Positions 1 to 11,734 are shown, numbered from the stretch's first letter. The stretch: 64,000 nt of DNA from Dendrophyllia cribrosa (GCA_024195265.1 JAJLRJ010000007.1:10655828-10719827); one strand, 5' to 3'. The notes: generated by a model from the letters alone, not told the origin. Program-made: numbers and translations.

Positions 1-593
1 ATATCATACAATGGTTTCTCAAGAAAGAACCTGGAAAAGAGAGCTGTATTTTTGCACTTTTTATTTGCAGTAGGTTTGTCAATTGTTTTGCGCAACAAGT
101 AATGGTGTTCTTTAGTTTTGCATTATAATATTTAGATTGACAGCCTTGATTCATAATATCAAATTATTATTATTATTACGTTTGCGCTAATTATTCAGTT
201 AATCATACCCTGACAATTTTGTTTCCCTTGGTTGTGGAACAAATCAGCTTAATTTTTTGCAGCTCAGCATGTTCTTGTAAGCTTTTAAGGTAATGTTGCA
301 TTTTTTTATTCGACCTAAAAGGAACACTCTATGCAATAGAGAACATTATTCACTAGATGCCGACAGAATCGTGGCCCTGAGCTTAAAATATATTTAATAT
401 GGAACATTTGTATAAAAAAGAAATAAAGTATTTTCTAAGAAGACTATAAGCTTGCTTACTGTTGCAAAATCGTAACCTTATACCCCACCTTGTCGTACTC
501 ATAAGCTTTGTCCAAATATAAACAAAGGCTCCAATGAGCCAACTCGTGAATATGGAACGTTTGGGACCGCCCAACACCCTGTTTCAAACTCCC
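1..593. other. Unannotated AT-rich flank
   Basis: I see no exon, element end or tRNA-like sequence. Short AT-rich runs only (ATTATTATTATTA near 165). Confidence 0.5.
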
Positions 594-620
594 CACCCCC
601 CCCCCCCCCCCCCCCCCCCC
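594..620. repeat. Poly-C tract
   Basis: An almost pure run of C inside a C/T-rich strip that goes on to about 645. On the minus strand it is a G tract that could fold or be an assembly problem. Confidence 0.8.
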
Positions 621-673
621 CTCTCCACCCTCCTCTCCCTCCAATGCCATTCCCGCGTGTAAGGGTTGTGCCT

Positions 674-995
674 AAATCATACCGTCCAGAAGGACGTCGG
701 ACACCTTATTGAGACTTACATAACGTAATGTCGACACTTAGAATTTTATTTTCAATAAATTTTTAAGTGTAAAAGGAAAATCTAAAATCCCCACTTAGGA
801 TTGAACCTGTGACCTCAGCTAGGCTTAGGCTTACATAGCAAACTGCACCACTGTACCAAATAGCTTCTTGGATTGCTTAGTCCTAAATAGTTTACTATAT
901 AAACTGCTACCCCCAAACTCAACTGAAAGCTAACCAGTTACTCTGTTATATAAGTCTCAATAAGGTGTCCGACGTTCTTCTGGACGGTATGATTT
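674..995. mobile_element. MITE with about 48-bp inverted ends and an internal tRNA-like sequence
   Basis: AAATCATACCGTCCAGAAGG at 674 is the reverse complement of the end at 995; the two arms (674-722 and 948-995) pair with very few mismatches. Inside, on the minus strand, box A-like TGGTACAGTGG (858-848) and box B-like GGTTCAATCC (807-798) lie at tRNA spacing. Non-autonomous; no coding sequence. Confidence 0.8.
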
Positions 996-1292
996 GGGCT
1001 TGGCTGTGTGTAAGACAGGTGAGGATCACATATCGTGGGCTCCATGTTAACAGCCCATTAACCGACCGATCGAGTGAATTTTGATTCCACACTTGTATAA
1101 CTCCTTCCACGCTCCGCATATTCATGAGTTAAAAACTACAATCCCAGACGCATTTGTTGGTGCTCCATAGTGCTCTTCGCTGTGCCTTTTCCCATTGGCT
1201 CTTTTTTATATTATAAACGCATTATCCGTCTTGGATGAACTTGGGCTAACCTCGTTGTGCGTCTGGTTATACGTCTTGCAGTTCGTCAAATA

Positions 1293-1500
1293 TTAAGGCG
1301 GGATTCCACCTGAACGCCATTTTCAACCTCGTTCCCAGGGTATCTCTTCTTCTCGATTTGTAAAATTTAGTGAAATAAGAAATATTGAAGATTTAATGAA
1401 TTTGTAAAATAATTAATAGATGGACACCAAAATAGTCCACTAGCAACCTGGGGTACTATCGGTGCTCTTGTGTGGGTATAACAGCCCAAGTTAGTCTGAA
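1293..1500 (+). mobile_element. Partial copy of the TTAAGGCGGG MITE
   Basis: It begins ATTAAGGCGGGATTCCACCT and later has GATGGACACCAAAATAGTCC and ACCTGGGGTACT, as in the full copy at 48438-48850. It is interrupted near 1325 by a CCTCGTTCCCAGGG fragment related to the hairpin at 11665. Confidence 0.7.
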
Positions 1501-1821
1501 TGGATGTGTCTCTTGTGTAAAAACGGCCAATGTTGATAGTGATGACTTGTGAACTAAAATTTGGGGCAAAGAGAAAGAGAGTCGTGCATATACGTTAATG
1601 AATTCAGAGTAAAGTGTTTCAGTACGTAGTTTAGTCACTAGGTTGGAAGGGTTGGAGCAAAAAGAAGAAAAACTGCTGAAGGAAAGTACCGGCAAGAATT
1701 CATTACTGTATAAGGCAACGTGGGCTTTCTACTAGAGTGAAAGCCTGAAATATGCCTCGAAAAAGTGAAAGAATACATCTTAGGGTAACTTTTTTATTAT
1801 CGCAAAAGTGCGTCCTTTACC

Positions 1822-1932
1822 TAGCCTGAGAAAACAGACGTCGCTTCGCGGCGCCACCACTGGGGCCCCTGCGTTAGTTTCGCGGAGGCCCCAGTGGTGG
1901 CGCCGCGAAATGACGTCTGTTTTCTCAGGCTA
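1822..1932. mobile_element. Short foldback element, near-perfect 46-bp arms
   Basis: TAGCCTGAGAAAACAGACGT (1822) is mirrored by ACGTCTGTTTTCTCAGGCTA ending at 1932; arms 1822-1867 and 1887-1932 pair almost fully through a GC-rich core. It ends 110 bp before candidate exon A. It shares TAGCCTG...CAGGCTA ends with the element at 10944. Confidence 0.85.
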
Positions 1933-2003
1933 CCTTTTACCGGAATTTCCAGAAACTGAGAGGAAAAGTCGACGCGCGGAATTCTGGGTAAACATCTGCA
2001 GTA

Positions 2004-2045
2004 ACAAAGATGGCGGCCTGCATGGCGGGTATTTCAAACACATGA
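2004..2045 (+). promoter_or_regulatory. YY1/TISU-like AAGATGGCGGCC site with an 11-codon upstream ORF
   Basis: AAGATGGCGGCC at 2008-2019 matches the YY1 core (AAGATGGCGGC) and resembles the TISU initiator of short-leader genes. Its ATG (2010-2012) opens an 11-residue frame whose TGA (2043-2045) overlaps the ATG of candidate exon A (2042-2044) as ATGA. This arrangement suits a promoter next to exon A, with possible reinitiation at the second ATG. Only the motif and the overlap are seen; function is inferred. Confidence 0.4.
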
Positions 2046-2153
2046 ATAGCTTCAGTTCACCGAGCCGTCGGCGCCGTTCTTACGACGATTTCACTATGCC
2101 TAGAAACGCCTGTATTCCCGTTGAAGCTAAAAGAAAGAACAGCTTTAGCAAAG
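2042..2153 (+). CDS. SRCIN1: Candidate alternative first coding exon A of the SRCIN1-like gene
   Basis: An ATG at 2042 opens 37 codons rich in Ser, Arg and Lys (starts MNSFSSPSRRRRSYDDF, ends KRKNSFSKG) and runs into a consensus donor, G|GTAAGC, at 2153/2154. The exon ends in phase 1, the phase needed to join exon 2 at 17487, where the joined text would read SFSKG-LKGKLFGG. The surroundings are GC-rich compared with the flanks, as expected of a promoter-proximal exon. The open frame continues upstream to about 1808 but crosses a hairpin repeat, so the first Met after that repeat is preferred. The link over 15 kb is inference; the exon could instead belong to an unrelated transcript. Confidence 0.5.
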
Positions 2154-4466
2154 GTAAGCTTATATAGTGCCAATTACCTAAAGCCATGCTCGGTGCGACG
2201 TAATTTCAGTTTACTTGTATGGAATGTTCTTCTCGATTATGCCGCCACACACAAGCTTGATTTTACCTGTACGGGAACAGGTTTACGTCCTGAAGTATTG
2301 TGTCTGACAGTATCTAAAATAATCAATTGACATTGCGGCGTGGAGTAAAATGGCCGATGCCTCACAATTTTAGTTTCGGTAGCCGAGTCGGTCGGCGCGG
2401 CTTACACGAGTCTACTCCGCATATAACTTATTTTATTTCCAACGATTTGTAGCGTAAATTCTTGCCGATTATTCCTTCGAAACGAACGACTTTGCTTCGT
2501 GAAATAGCTTAACTAAGTTGTGATGATATCGAAATTTTAGTTGTACGTGCGATTTATATATGTACACTGAAAGAATGCGGAGTTGGAAGCTGAATTAATC
2601 AGTTGTCCAAGATTTCGCTCTGTTTGTATAAATAGAGTCAAACGAAATCTTTTGTCATCTTAACTTTATTAAGGTCTCAGCTTTAGAGCATCATTTTATT
2701 GTATAATTCTGTCTTTGGATAGAAGTTTAAAACACATGTATAATTCAACAACTCGAGTAACTTTTTGTTGCTTTGTGGCAATATAAACACGACAATTACT
2801 TTTAAACATGTTTTGTTATGCTCGAGGAAACAAGTGTGCGTAGATTCATGGCATTGTTGCCATGAAAACACTTCAAATATTTGCTGTTTCGTGCACAGAT
2901 TTTCAAGTTTGGATTTAGAAGTCGTTTGTATCATGCAGTTAGTTTTCTTCTAAACCCCTTGGGAATCTGGCCAACAAAGCTTCCCTTTAATTATGTTTGG
3001 ACATTTGAGGCATAAAGAGATTAACAAACCATTTCGTATTTGCTTTTCTGCGTCTCTTTCTAATTTTACTGTCTCTGTTTGTTCACCGAGAAATTTAACC
3101 TCTCGCCGTTTTTCAAGTAGGCTCGTGAACTAAGTCTTTAAGATCTCGTAAAGAAATACAGCGCTGGAAAGTATTCCATTGAAGCCTTTTTTGTCAGTTC
3201 TTTTGTTTAGACATGCAAATGATTTGGCGTTCATTGTTATACAGCTAAAACCGACGTGACGCCCCTCAATACTTTGTAAACACATTATTCTTTTCACATT
3301 TTTCGTGGAACAAGGAAAGTGTTTTTTTTTCTGCATAACTTACGCCAATAACCTTGGTAATTTTTTAAAAGCGTATGCTTTTAGATTTATTTACTCTGGT
3401 TATACGAATAGCCACTGAATATTTTAGAATAGTCCCTTCATTAGCGGTATGTATAAACAAAATTTGCAAGCTTTTGAATGATGTGATGCAATATTCATTC
3501 CAAGGACTTTTTAAATTTATTGCATTCACCGTACAACGCATAAATTTTTAAAGGGCGCATGTGAAATTCCCAACTTTATCCTAAGATTGAAAAGGACCAA
3601 GAAATCTCTTAAGCTTAAATAATTTATAATCCCAAGCTGTTTTTTTTTTACTCCCGAAACTTCTCTTACAATCCTTAGCAGCAGAATTTCACACGATTTG
3701 CGTTACAGTTTGGAAAAGTTAAACAAAATTAATAGCGATTTTTTTTTCAAGAAAACAATTGGAAACAGTCTGCCTGCTCTGATTGGCTGAAAGAGGAATA
3801 ATTTACTTCAAGCTCCATTTCCTGAGTTAAATGAAAATTAGTTTTCAAGAAACTTCTAATTACTTTTTCTTAGCGCTTTAATACAGCGGATTATTTGCTA
3901 TGATGCTTTCACTGAACACAGAGCCTTCTTTCTTGCCGCGTTTTAAATTATTTTATGTTTTTAAAGTCATGCCATGCAGTTCTGAGCCGCGACGTGCCGT
4001 TTACAACGCACCGTTAATTAATCTGGTGGTTTGTTAATGTTGGCAAAAGTCCGCGCAAACTTAGAAATATGAACAACAACCCGCTGACACTCCCATAGGT
4101 GGGACAGCTAAGAGCTGAAACAAAACAAAAACATATGTAATTATTTTACAAACACATGCTGTTTTGAGGGGGTTTGAATCCAGACGAATATATAATTTTG
4201 AGTAATACGTGAAACTCCCTGCCAACACCGATAGAAATAGAACGAAAAAGGAATTTCTGCTAGCAAGGAATAGTACGTGAACAAACTTTGGTTTTGTCTC
4301 TGCGATAATCTTTAATCAGGTTGTCCAGTATTTCACTTGTCTGAGAAGAAAAGTAATGCTATAAAATCATCAGTCTTACGCCCAAAGCTAAGTACAAATT
4401 TAGCGTTGAGTGGCCTCGCCAACTTTTGTGTTCCGAATGGGCGGGAGCGTTTAAACGGAAGGGGTA

Positions 4467-4760
4467 CCTCTTTAATACTTTTTCAAGTTCTTTTCGGATT
4501 GTAAACCTACCCAGACAGGAATACACAATCTGTTCAATTGGTGTAAAAGAGCCACTTTAATTTCCTTTTTATTGTAACTTTTCTGGTACGTGCGAATTGC
4601 AATAATAAGAGATGCAATTTCAATGTTTTTTTAAGCTCTTTTCGGACCTACCCATAAACACACAATCTATTCAATCGGTGTAAAAGAGCAGCATTACTTT
4701 CCTTTTTATTTATTTATTTATTTATTTTTATTTTTTTTTTTTGGTGGTACGTGCGAATTA
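4467..4760. repeat. Two-copy tandem duplication of about 130 bp
   Basis: Both copies contain TTCTTTTCGGA or CTCTTTTCGGA, ACACAATCT-TTCAAT-GGTG, AAAAGAGC, TTTCCTTTTTATT and GGTACGTGCGAATT-CAATAA. They have diverged, and the second gained a (TTTA)n run. Confidence 0.75.
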
Positions 4761-5216
4761 CAATAACAATGTTGTATATATAGAAGACGAGTTTGGGATA
4801 TTAAAAGAAAATTCAAGACTTCTGACTTCTTGTTTCAACAACCCAAAGTGAAATATTTTGCAAAGACGAAAATATTTTTACTGCTGTTGTCTGCAGTGGT
4901 ACTTTTTAGGGTAAAATTGCACAGCTTTAAACGCTTGTAAAATCGCCAATTTTCACCCAAAATATACTTTTCAAACATTGGAATCATGAATTTCATACGG
5001 TACACAAAAACGATTTCCTAAATTTCCGCTTAAATTTTCACGTTAATCGAAACAGAGTTAATCATTCTTTGGTTATTTTGCCTCAAGCATTTGCAATAAA
5101 AGATCGTCATCTTTTAGTTTTGAACTTTCGAAAGAGAATTAGAAAAAGGAATATGTTAGGGTCATGAATAAATTTTTAACACGCCTTTTCCGGTTCGTGA
5201 CTTTTAGTTTAAACAA

Positions 5217-5520
5217 CGTGGGTGTTTAAATAACGTGTAACGAGATGTGTATAATCGAATTTTAAATTTGCTGAGCTTTCCGTCCCATTTACCGCTTTAA
5301 ATTATTCGTGTTTTGTTAAAATTTTCATCTGAAAACTTTCACCGCGTTTTCAACAAACAACGCGACCAAGAGATGTGTATAATCAAATTTTATATTTGCT
5401 GAGCTTTCCTTTCCATTTAACCGCTTTTATTTGTTACTGTTTTTATAACAGCCAAAAGTTTTGTTCAAATTTTCATCTTGTAACTTTCACTGCTTTTTCA
5501 ACAAACAACGACAAAAGTTC
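5217..5520. repeat. Two-copy tandem duplication of about 140 bp
   Basis: Both copies carry GAGATGTGTATAATC, TTTGCTGAGCTTTCC, ATTTTCATCT, ACTTTCAC-GC-TTTTCAACAA and ACAACG. They have diverged by substitutions and small indels. Confidence 0.75.
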
Positions 5521-5889
5521 AAAATTTTGTTTGTTTTACCCTGGCTTTCCAGGCTCGGATTTCCAGTGCACGGGAGTCGAATTAACCCTTCTTCTAATGA
5601 AAAATACATATCGCTGAAGTGATTAGCTCTCTTGAATTAAACTCCTTATTTATGCAAGACTTTACCTCTTTCTGTCAGGTTGTGATAAGCTCTCCTAAAT
5701 TAACTTGTGCGTTTGTAAGTTTGTTTTTATATCTTCAACTTCAAACTCCTTATTGAAGTTTGATTTGTCTCTTTCTGTGAGGATGAACTGGAAGACTGAT
5801 TAACTCAACTGCCACTGCCGACACTGCAAACATCGGCCAAAACCAAAATTCATGAAAAATACCAAATTTTATTTTGCAATTTACTAAAA

Positions 5890-6510
5890 ATACGAACCAT
5901 AAGAAGGTACTGCTGAAGAGCTTCCATTTGATCATTCATGGTCACACCGTTAGGATTTCCGTTAAAACCACCTAGCACCTATAACAAACAGTACCACAGG
6001 AAAGTGCTGCTCAATAGCCTTCATTTGAATGGTCACACTTAAGGATTTTATTTTCAGACTCAAAAATTAGAACCACCTTGTACAGTATAACAAACAGTAC
6101 CACAGGAAAGTACTGCCCAGTAGCTTTCATTTGAATGGTCACACTTTAGGATTTTATCCACAGACTCAAAAGTTAGAACCATCTTGTACAGCATAATAAA
6201 CAGTACCACAGGAAAGTACTGTTCAATTGCTTTCATTTGAATGACCGGCCACACTTTAGGATTTCATCCACAGACTCAAAAGTTAGAACCACCTTTTACA
6301 GTGTAACAAACAGTAACACAGGAAAGTACTGCTCAGTAGCTTTCATTTGAATGGTCACACTTTAGGATTTCACCCACAGACTCAAAAGTTAGAACCACCT
6401 TGTACAACGTAATAAACAGTAGCACAGGAAAGTACTGCTCAATAGCTTTCATTTGAATGGCCAAGCTTTTAATAGGATCTCATTCACAGACTCAAAAGTT
6501 AGAACACCTC
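5890..6510. repeat. Satellite of five 106-110 bp units derived from a MITE
   Basis: CAGGAAAG recurs at 5997, 6103, 6209, 6319 and 6425. Each unit contains CAGTACCACAGGAAAGTACT, TTTCATTTGAATGGTCACAC, AGGATTTxATCCACAGACTC and AAAAGTTAGAACCACCTTGT. The same segments lie inside the CCCTTTCACTCCCAGAG MITE family found elsewhere in the window, so the array is an internal expansion of such an element. Confidence 0.9.
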
Positions 6511-7703
6511 ACATGACTTTAGGTTTGGCTGATAAATCCTAATTTAAAAGTTGGGCCGTAGCCAGTTTGGAAAAAATACAAAACACAGAATACGGGCCGA
6601 AATAAACCTATAATCTTGTTGAGTCACGTTTTTGTGATGTTTGGCTATTTTCATCATTTACAAACGGTAAACTACATTTGGTTTGGATACGAAATTACTC
6701 ATGTATTGAGGAAATCTAGGTTGATAAGGACGGGTTCCGCCTTCTCGGCGCAGATTTTCCACTCGATCTACATCCCTTCCTTAACCTTCAAAACTGACGA
6801 TCTTATAGGAAGCAGTTTCAGATAAAACAGGCTTCTTCCTATTCAGTTCCAAGCGATCAATCGCCAAATATCCCAGACGAGGGATCATGGCTCCGGGCGA
6901 TCGCTAAGCGGCACTTGTTTCCACATGTTTGCATATAGTCTTTGGTGAATGATTAAGTCATCGTCTGCGATCGTCGACGATCAAAAAATGCGACATTGAA
7001 TTTAACAAGAGCAGTCGCACGTAAATTATCGGCTACACTAACCGCATAAATGCAGCTGTTCCGTCGATCGTTTTAACCTTTAGTCACCCCGATTATCTAT
7101 CCCTGGGTCTCTGTGGATCAGTTTATATCATACATAATCTGCTTCGATCCTCTCGGATTTTTGACCATCCACTCTCTTTTGCGGTTTTCAAGTATTTCTT
7201 TTATGTTTCTCTGCATTTTTAAACAGTTATTTGAAGACTTCAGTCGATTTAAAGGCTGCGTCCCTTAACGACCATACCAATATACGTGCTGGCGAGTTAA
7301 AACATGGCCGCCTCACGCTGAAGAACAATCATTGAAATGACTCCGAGCTAACCCCCGTCGGGCGGAAAACTACAGACTACCGCAGTCTCTTTGTCGCGAA
7401 ACGATTTCCTCTTCACTGACAAAAAACCCCGTAATCATAACGGTTTCCGCTTCGTGGTTTATTTCACGATATCTTTGCTTTGTATTTTCCGGCAATTTTC
7501 TGTATTGTTCTTGTCTAACATGAACACCCACCCCTCGATTCTTTTGTTCTCTGCTTCATTTGGTATTCAAGTGAGGTTAACAAGATTTACGACTGTCTAA
7601 AATTCAACAGAACTGTCTCTGTTATGTTGAGAGAAGCGTTGTAAAAATATTTTCGTGGTCAACTATATCACGAACTTCGGCATCGCTGAGTAAACTCGTC
7701 GCT

Positions 7704-7758
7704 ATGCCGACTCCACGCTGGAAACTGATTCGAGCTGCAAGATCTTGTTCGACAAGAG
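7704..7758 (+). CDS. SRCIN1: Candidate alternative first coding exon B of the SRCIN1-like gene
   Basis: An ATG at 7704 opens 18 codons (MPTPRWKLIRAARSCSTR) ending at a strong donor, G|GTGAGT, at 7758/7759. It ends in phase 1, like exon A and the exon at 17317, so it could splice to exon 2 and read STRG-LKGKLFGG. It is short and has no homology I can name. The case rests on donor quality, phase and position upstream of a gene on the same strand. Confidence 0.42.
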
Positions 7759-9632
7759 GTGAGTACGAGTCTGTGGAGTTTAAGTTGTTTCCAAGCCCTC
7801 TAAAAACTTTACACATTTTAAGTGTTTTGTTGTTCACAAAGTTTAGTTTCGGGAAAGTTTGCTTTGTTGTTATATTGCTCTTTGCGGCCGAAACAAACTT
7901 ATTTCACGTTACAAATGCCCCGGGAAATGCTATTTATAATAAGCGATCATGGCGCAAAATATGTCAAATTATTTCCGTGAAATATGCTGATTTCTGAAAA
8001 GTTTAGTATCAAAAATCGAGGCTCAGGGACACTACTGAAATGTTTTGCTGTTGCTTTACGTTTTTGTCGGTAATCGCCGTAAAAGTGGGGCGAGATTTAA
8101 ATTAACGAGTTCAAATCTGAAACAGTTTACACAAATTTAAAGTAAAATAAATTACGTGATTTCACGTAAATCGACAGTCCTCCATTTAAAATGCGATCAG
8201 CAAAATCTTTCGTCAAAGTTTGTTAGAATTTACGGGCAGTAGATATTTTAAAATTTTCAAACTTTTACCAAAATATTTTACTGCAGCAAATGAACTAATT
8301 GAAAGTGAAAGTGAAATGGATGACATGCGATCACATGAATAGAGAACTTTTCACAACGTTGGCTCGCAGTTTCTGAGTTTCGCTTCAATTACTTTATAAT
8401 TTACATTGTAAATGAATTGTATTTTTTCTTTGCAACATAACCACTTTCCTTGGAATTGCGTTTATGTTTTTGCTCAATGCAGCCTGTGATTACAGCCGCC
8501 TATTATCGTAATATGAGACGGCTTGTGGTCGCAGGCGAGGCGCAGGGCTTAGTCATAACTTTGTTTCATTGCCTGCATGCGTTAAATAGAGTTTGTGCAA
8601 ATGTGTCAGTACTAGTCTAGATTTTCCTGTAATTCCTTTACACAGCGCACAACCTAATATTACGACTCAGTTTTTCACAGAAAAAATATATTTAGCAAAG
8701 TGACAGCTCCGATGAAGCGGTTAAACCACCTTCATTTCCGCCATTTTGGAAGTGAGGCAAACATTCTTTTTGTAAAGCATTAAAACAAAATCTCGTTGAG
8801 AAATAGACGATATCATTTCATTTTAAGCGAGGGACTGCTTTAAGTCATAACAAAGAAATAATTGTGAATTACGATTTTTTTACCCCCCGTTCCTGTTCAA
8901 CTTCGCGTAATTTTAAGTGGCTTTTTGTCATTTTCGCGCCCATTGTTAAAAATACTTTTGTTTATACGTGTATAATTAGGAAAAACCATTGTCTAACAGT
9001 TTCAGTTCGAACAAACTGAACGGTTGTCAGATGAAAAATCAACCAAATCGACTTAATGTTTCTTCTCTTTTGTTCGTAATTGCATTCTTTTACAATCTTG
9101 TCACACTTAAACCTGCTGGCGCTGAATATTCCATGAGAACATGTTATTGTTTGGTCAGCGTTGAAGCGTTGTTCCTGTTTGCCTTAGGCTGTTTTTAAGT
9201 GCCATTATTCATTTGAATGACACAGGTCGCGGGCTAATGACGCAGGTTAATCCAGGTAGTATTTAAAGTTTGAAATGTCACGTTTTTTCTGCATCAAAAA
9301 GCTGTAGTGCTAGAAATAATTTCTCTTACTAAGAAGGACACGAGTCCTAATTTGAAACGTCCATTTTGATCGGACATTTTACAAAATTGGTCGGACATCC
9401 GCCATTTTGGATTTTCCCTGTGACATGACACAAACCGTTAGTATACATGATGTGCTGTAAGAACAGTAAGAAGTCTTGCGGTTTGCAATGCCTTATAGGG
9501 CGATTTCAAATCACACGGCCTTTTCTGAATAATTTTCTCGAATCAACAGAGGCTTTTTAGTTTTATAGCGAAATAAAGGTTACAAACAGCATGAATTCTA
9601 ATTTTAAAGTTTTTGAAATCAAAGGCGATGGC

Positions 9633-9992
9633 TTAAGGCGGGAATTCACGTGAATTTCAATGAAATTTTAAGAGGTTAAAGAAGGGACAGAAGAAAGAAA
9701 ATGATTTTTGGGCTAACAGACAGTTGATACCCACGCAAGAGCACCCCAGGTTGATAGTGGACTATTTTGGTGTCCATCTATTAGTTATTAACTGCAAATT
9801 CTAATTTTAAAACTACTTTAAATCTTCAATATTTCTTATTTCTCTCAATTTTACAAATCCTTCGAGAAAAACCATTTCCTCCCAAACATACCCCAAAATC
9901 ACCCCAAAAGTTTACAAAACACCCGATAACATAGATTCATGAGAAGAGTTAAGCGTTTTTGGATTGCTTGCAACGTGAACGAAATATTTCCA
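9633..9992 (-). mobile_element. TTAAGGCGGG MITE, truncated copy
   Basis: Starts TTAAGGCGGGAATTCACGTG and contains GATACCCACGCAAGAGCACC, GGACTATTTTGGTGTCCATC and AACGTGAACGAAATATTTCC. It is the reverse orientation of the copy at 48438, without the far inverted end. Confidence 0.82.
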
Positions 9993-10943
9993 ATAAATCT
10001 GATTGAACCCATGGATAAATTACATTATATTCCTTCACTGTCGAATCAGCCTTGCTTTTTTTCGTTTATTACTATTATTTATAGCTGATTAGATCCTCAA
10101 TTTGGATCCGGTGCTTCTGTTTTGTTACGTTGGTCCTTGCTTTCTAAATTGCATGTTATAAGTGGCGGAAAAATGGCATTCGAGTGCACCCCCGCCCCAA
10201 CAAGGCTTTCCAGACAAAAGCTAAGTCCTTTTTGTCGTGTCTTAGCATGATGTAAATTTAGTCGGACATTTATGGGATTTTGGTCGAACAACTATTATGT
10301 CTGTTGACCGACTGTTGTTATTTTCAGCACTGAGCTGGCATGTGAATATAACTGAAAAGCTTACCACTATTCATTTTTAAACATTGACAAGAGGAGGAAA
10401 AATGTCATTAAGATCTTTACAATGGGACTAAATTATTATTGCAGTTAACCCGCGCTTCATTCTTGTTTTGTTTTGTTTTGGCTTGTGTGCTCGTGGAGTA
10501 CTCGTACCATTCCCCGATTGGCTTATTTCACTCTTCATGTCCTCTCGTGCCACAGGCTGACCATCCTGTAGATGTGTCTGTGTGGACTGTGCGTTTAATT
10601 GGCTGAGTCGGTTATAAATTAAGCCTTTTCTAAATGCGATATTTAGGGATTAGATTAGATTACAATGAACTAAAAACGCTAAAAATATGAATATGATACT
10701 GAACGTTGTTGTTATGTGTGTTTTTTTTTTGTTGGTTTTACAAACTTTGATTCAAAACAAAGACATAAAAAGAAAGTTCAATATAAATTTGTAACAGGCG
10801 CAGCTATTTAAATGCACAGTACACCACGTAAAAAAGGTTGGTAAACCTGTGCTCGTACGAGCGGACGTCAGTGGGGAGGAGCGTTACTACATTGGTCGAG
10901 GTATTTGTAAGCCGAATCGGTATGTTTTTCGTCTTACCAAATT

Positions 10944-11103
10944 TAGCCTGTTCCAGACTCCGAGAGAAAGTGGGATACGCGCGAAGTAAAAAAAAATCGC
11001 GGGAACTGGGGAGAAGGTGCTCGGCGACCAGTTCCCCCGCGATTTTTTTCCTTTTTTTTTTACTTCGCGCATTCCCCACTATCTCGGAGCCTGGAACAGG
11101 CTA
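10944..11103. mobile_element. Foldback element, about 65-bp arms
   Basis: TAGCCTGTTCCAGACTCCGA at 10944 is mirrored by TCGGAGCCTGGAACAGGCTA ending at 11103; the arms include GCGCGAAGTAAAAAAAAA, ATCGCGGGAACTGG and complements. Same terminal heptamer as the hairpin at 1822. Confidence 0.85.
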
Positions 11104-11195
11104 ACCAAATTTCATTATACTTTATGCCATAAAATACCCCCACTGTCCTCTTGATGGGCTCCTGGTTAGATTACGGATCTTTTCCTGAGGGCTAG

Positions 11196-11510
11196 TTGGC
11201 AGTGGTTGCATGTTTTCCCGCGCTTGGAACTGATTGCATGTTTTTTCGCTATCTGCACTGGTTGCACGTATTTTTGCATTTGGCACCGATTGCATGTTTC
11301 CTCTTGCTCAGCATCAGTTGCATGTTTTTCTTCGCTTGACACAGTTTTTTGCTTTGCCGTCGCGCTTAGCACCAATTGCATGTTTCCCGCGCTTGAAATC
11401 GGTTGCATATTGTTTTTCGCGTTTGGCACCTGATAACTTACGTGTGTGTGTTTTTTTCCCGCGCTTGGACCTAGTTCATGTTTTCCCGCGCTTGGCATCA
11501 GCCTTACACT
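11196..11510. repeat. Degenerate minisatellite with CCCGCGCTTGG core
   Basis: Units of about 28-60 bp contain GTTGCATGTTTTCCCGCGCT and GGxACCxxTTGCATG. Copies at about 11205, 11240, 11280, 11330, 11380, 11420, 11460 and 11490 have diverged. The core is the same as in the MITE at 11948 and the arrays at 12738 and 14627. Long reading frames here are repeat artefacts. Confidence 0.8.
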
Positions 11511-11664
11511 GGTTATATGACTTAGACGGTTCCGGACTTAGTGGACTTGATTTTCTTGGCTGTTTGGCTATTTTTCTGACTGTGCAGTCACACACAATAA
11601 TCCGCTCAGTTGTTCCGGCCTTTACAGTGCGACGCGCCTTACCGTACCGTACCGTGAGCACCCC

Positions 11665-11734
11665 AACCTCGTTCCCAGGGTCTCTCTTCTTCCCGCCCTC
11701 TCTCTCGCTCTAGAGAGACCCTGGGAACGAGGTT
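11665..11734. mobile_element. CCTCGTTCCCAGGG hairpin element
   Basis: AACCTCGTTCCCAGGGTCTC (11666) is mirrored by GAGACCCTGGGAACGAGGTT, leaving a short C/T-rich loop. A partial copy lies at 1325-1350. It is a very short foldback repeat. Confidence 0.85.

Larger units (their letters stand above)
2154..7703 (+). other. Region between candidate first exons A and B
   Basis: AT-rich presumed intron. It holds two local duplications (4467-4760 and 5217-5520) and the 106-bp satellite at 5890-6510, listed separately. From 2.2 to 4.4 kb and 6.6 to 7.7 kb I see no element and no other exon. Confidence 0.5.

Noticed and set aside
1808..2041. Upstream extension of the reading frame of candidate exon A
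   Set aside because: It runs through the hairpin element at 1822-1932, so the open frame there is a by-product of repeat sequence. The start at 2042 is preferred.
11166..11713. Long reading frames on both strands (up to 159 codons)
   Set aside because: They translate the CCCGCGCTT minisatellite and a hairpin repeat. The repeated CMFPRL-type text shows this.
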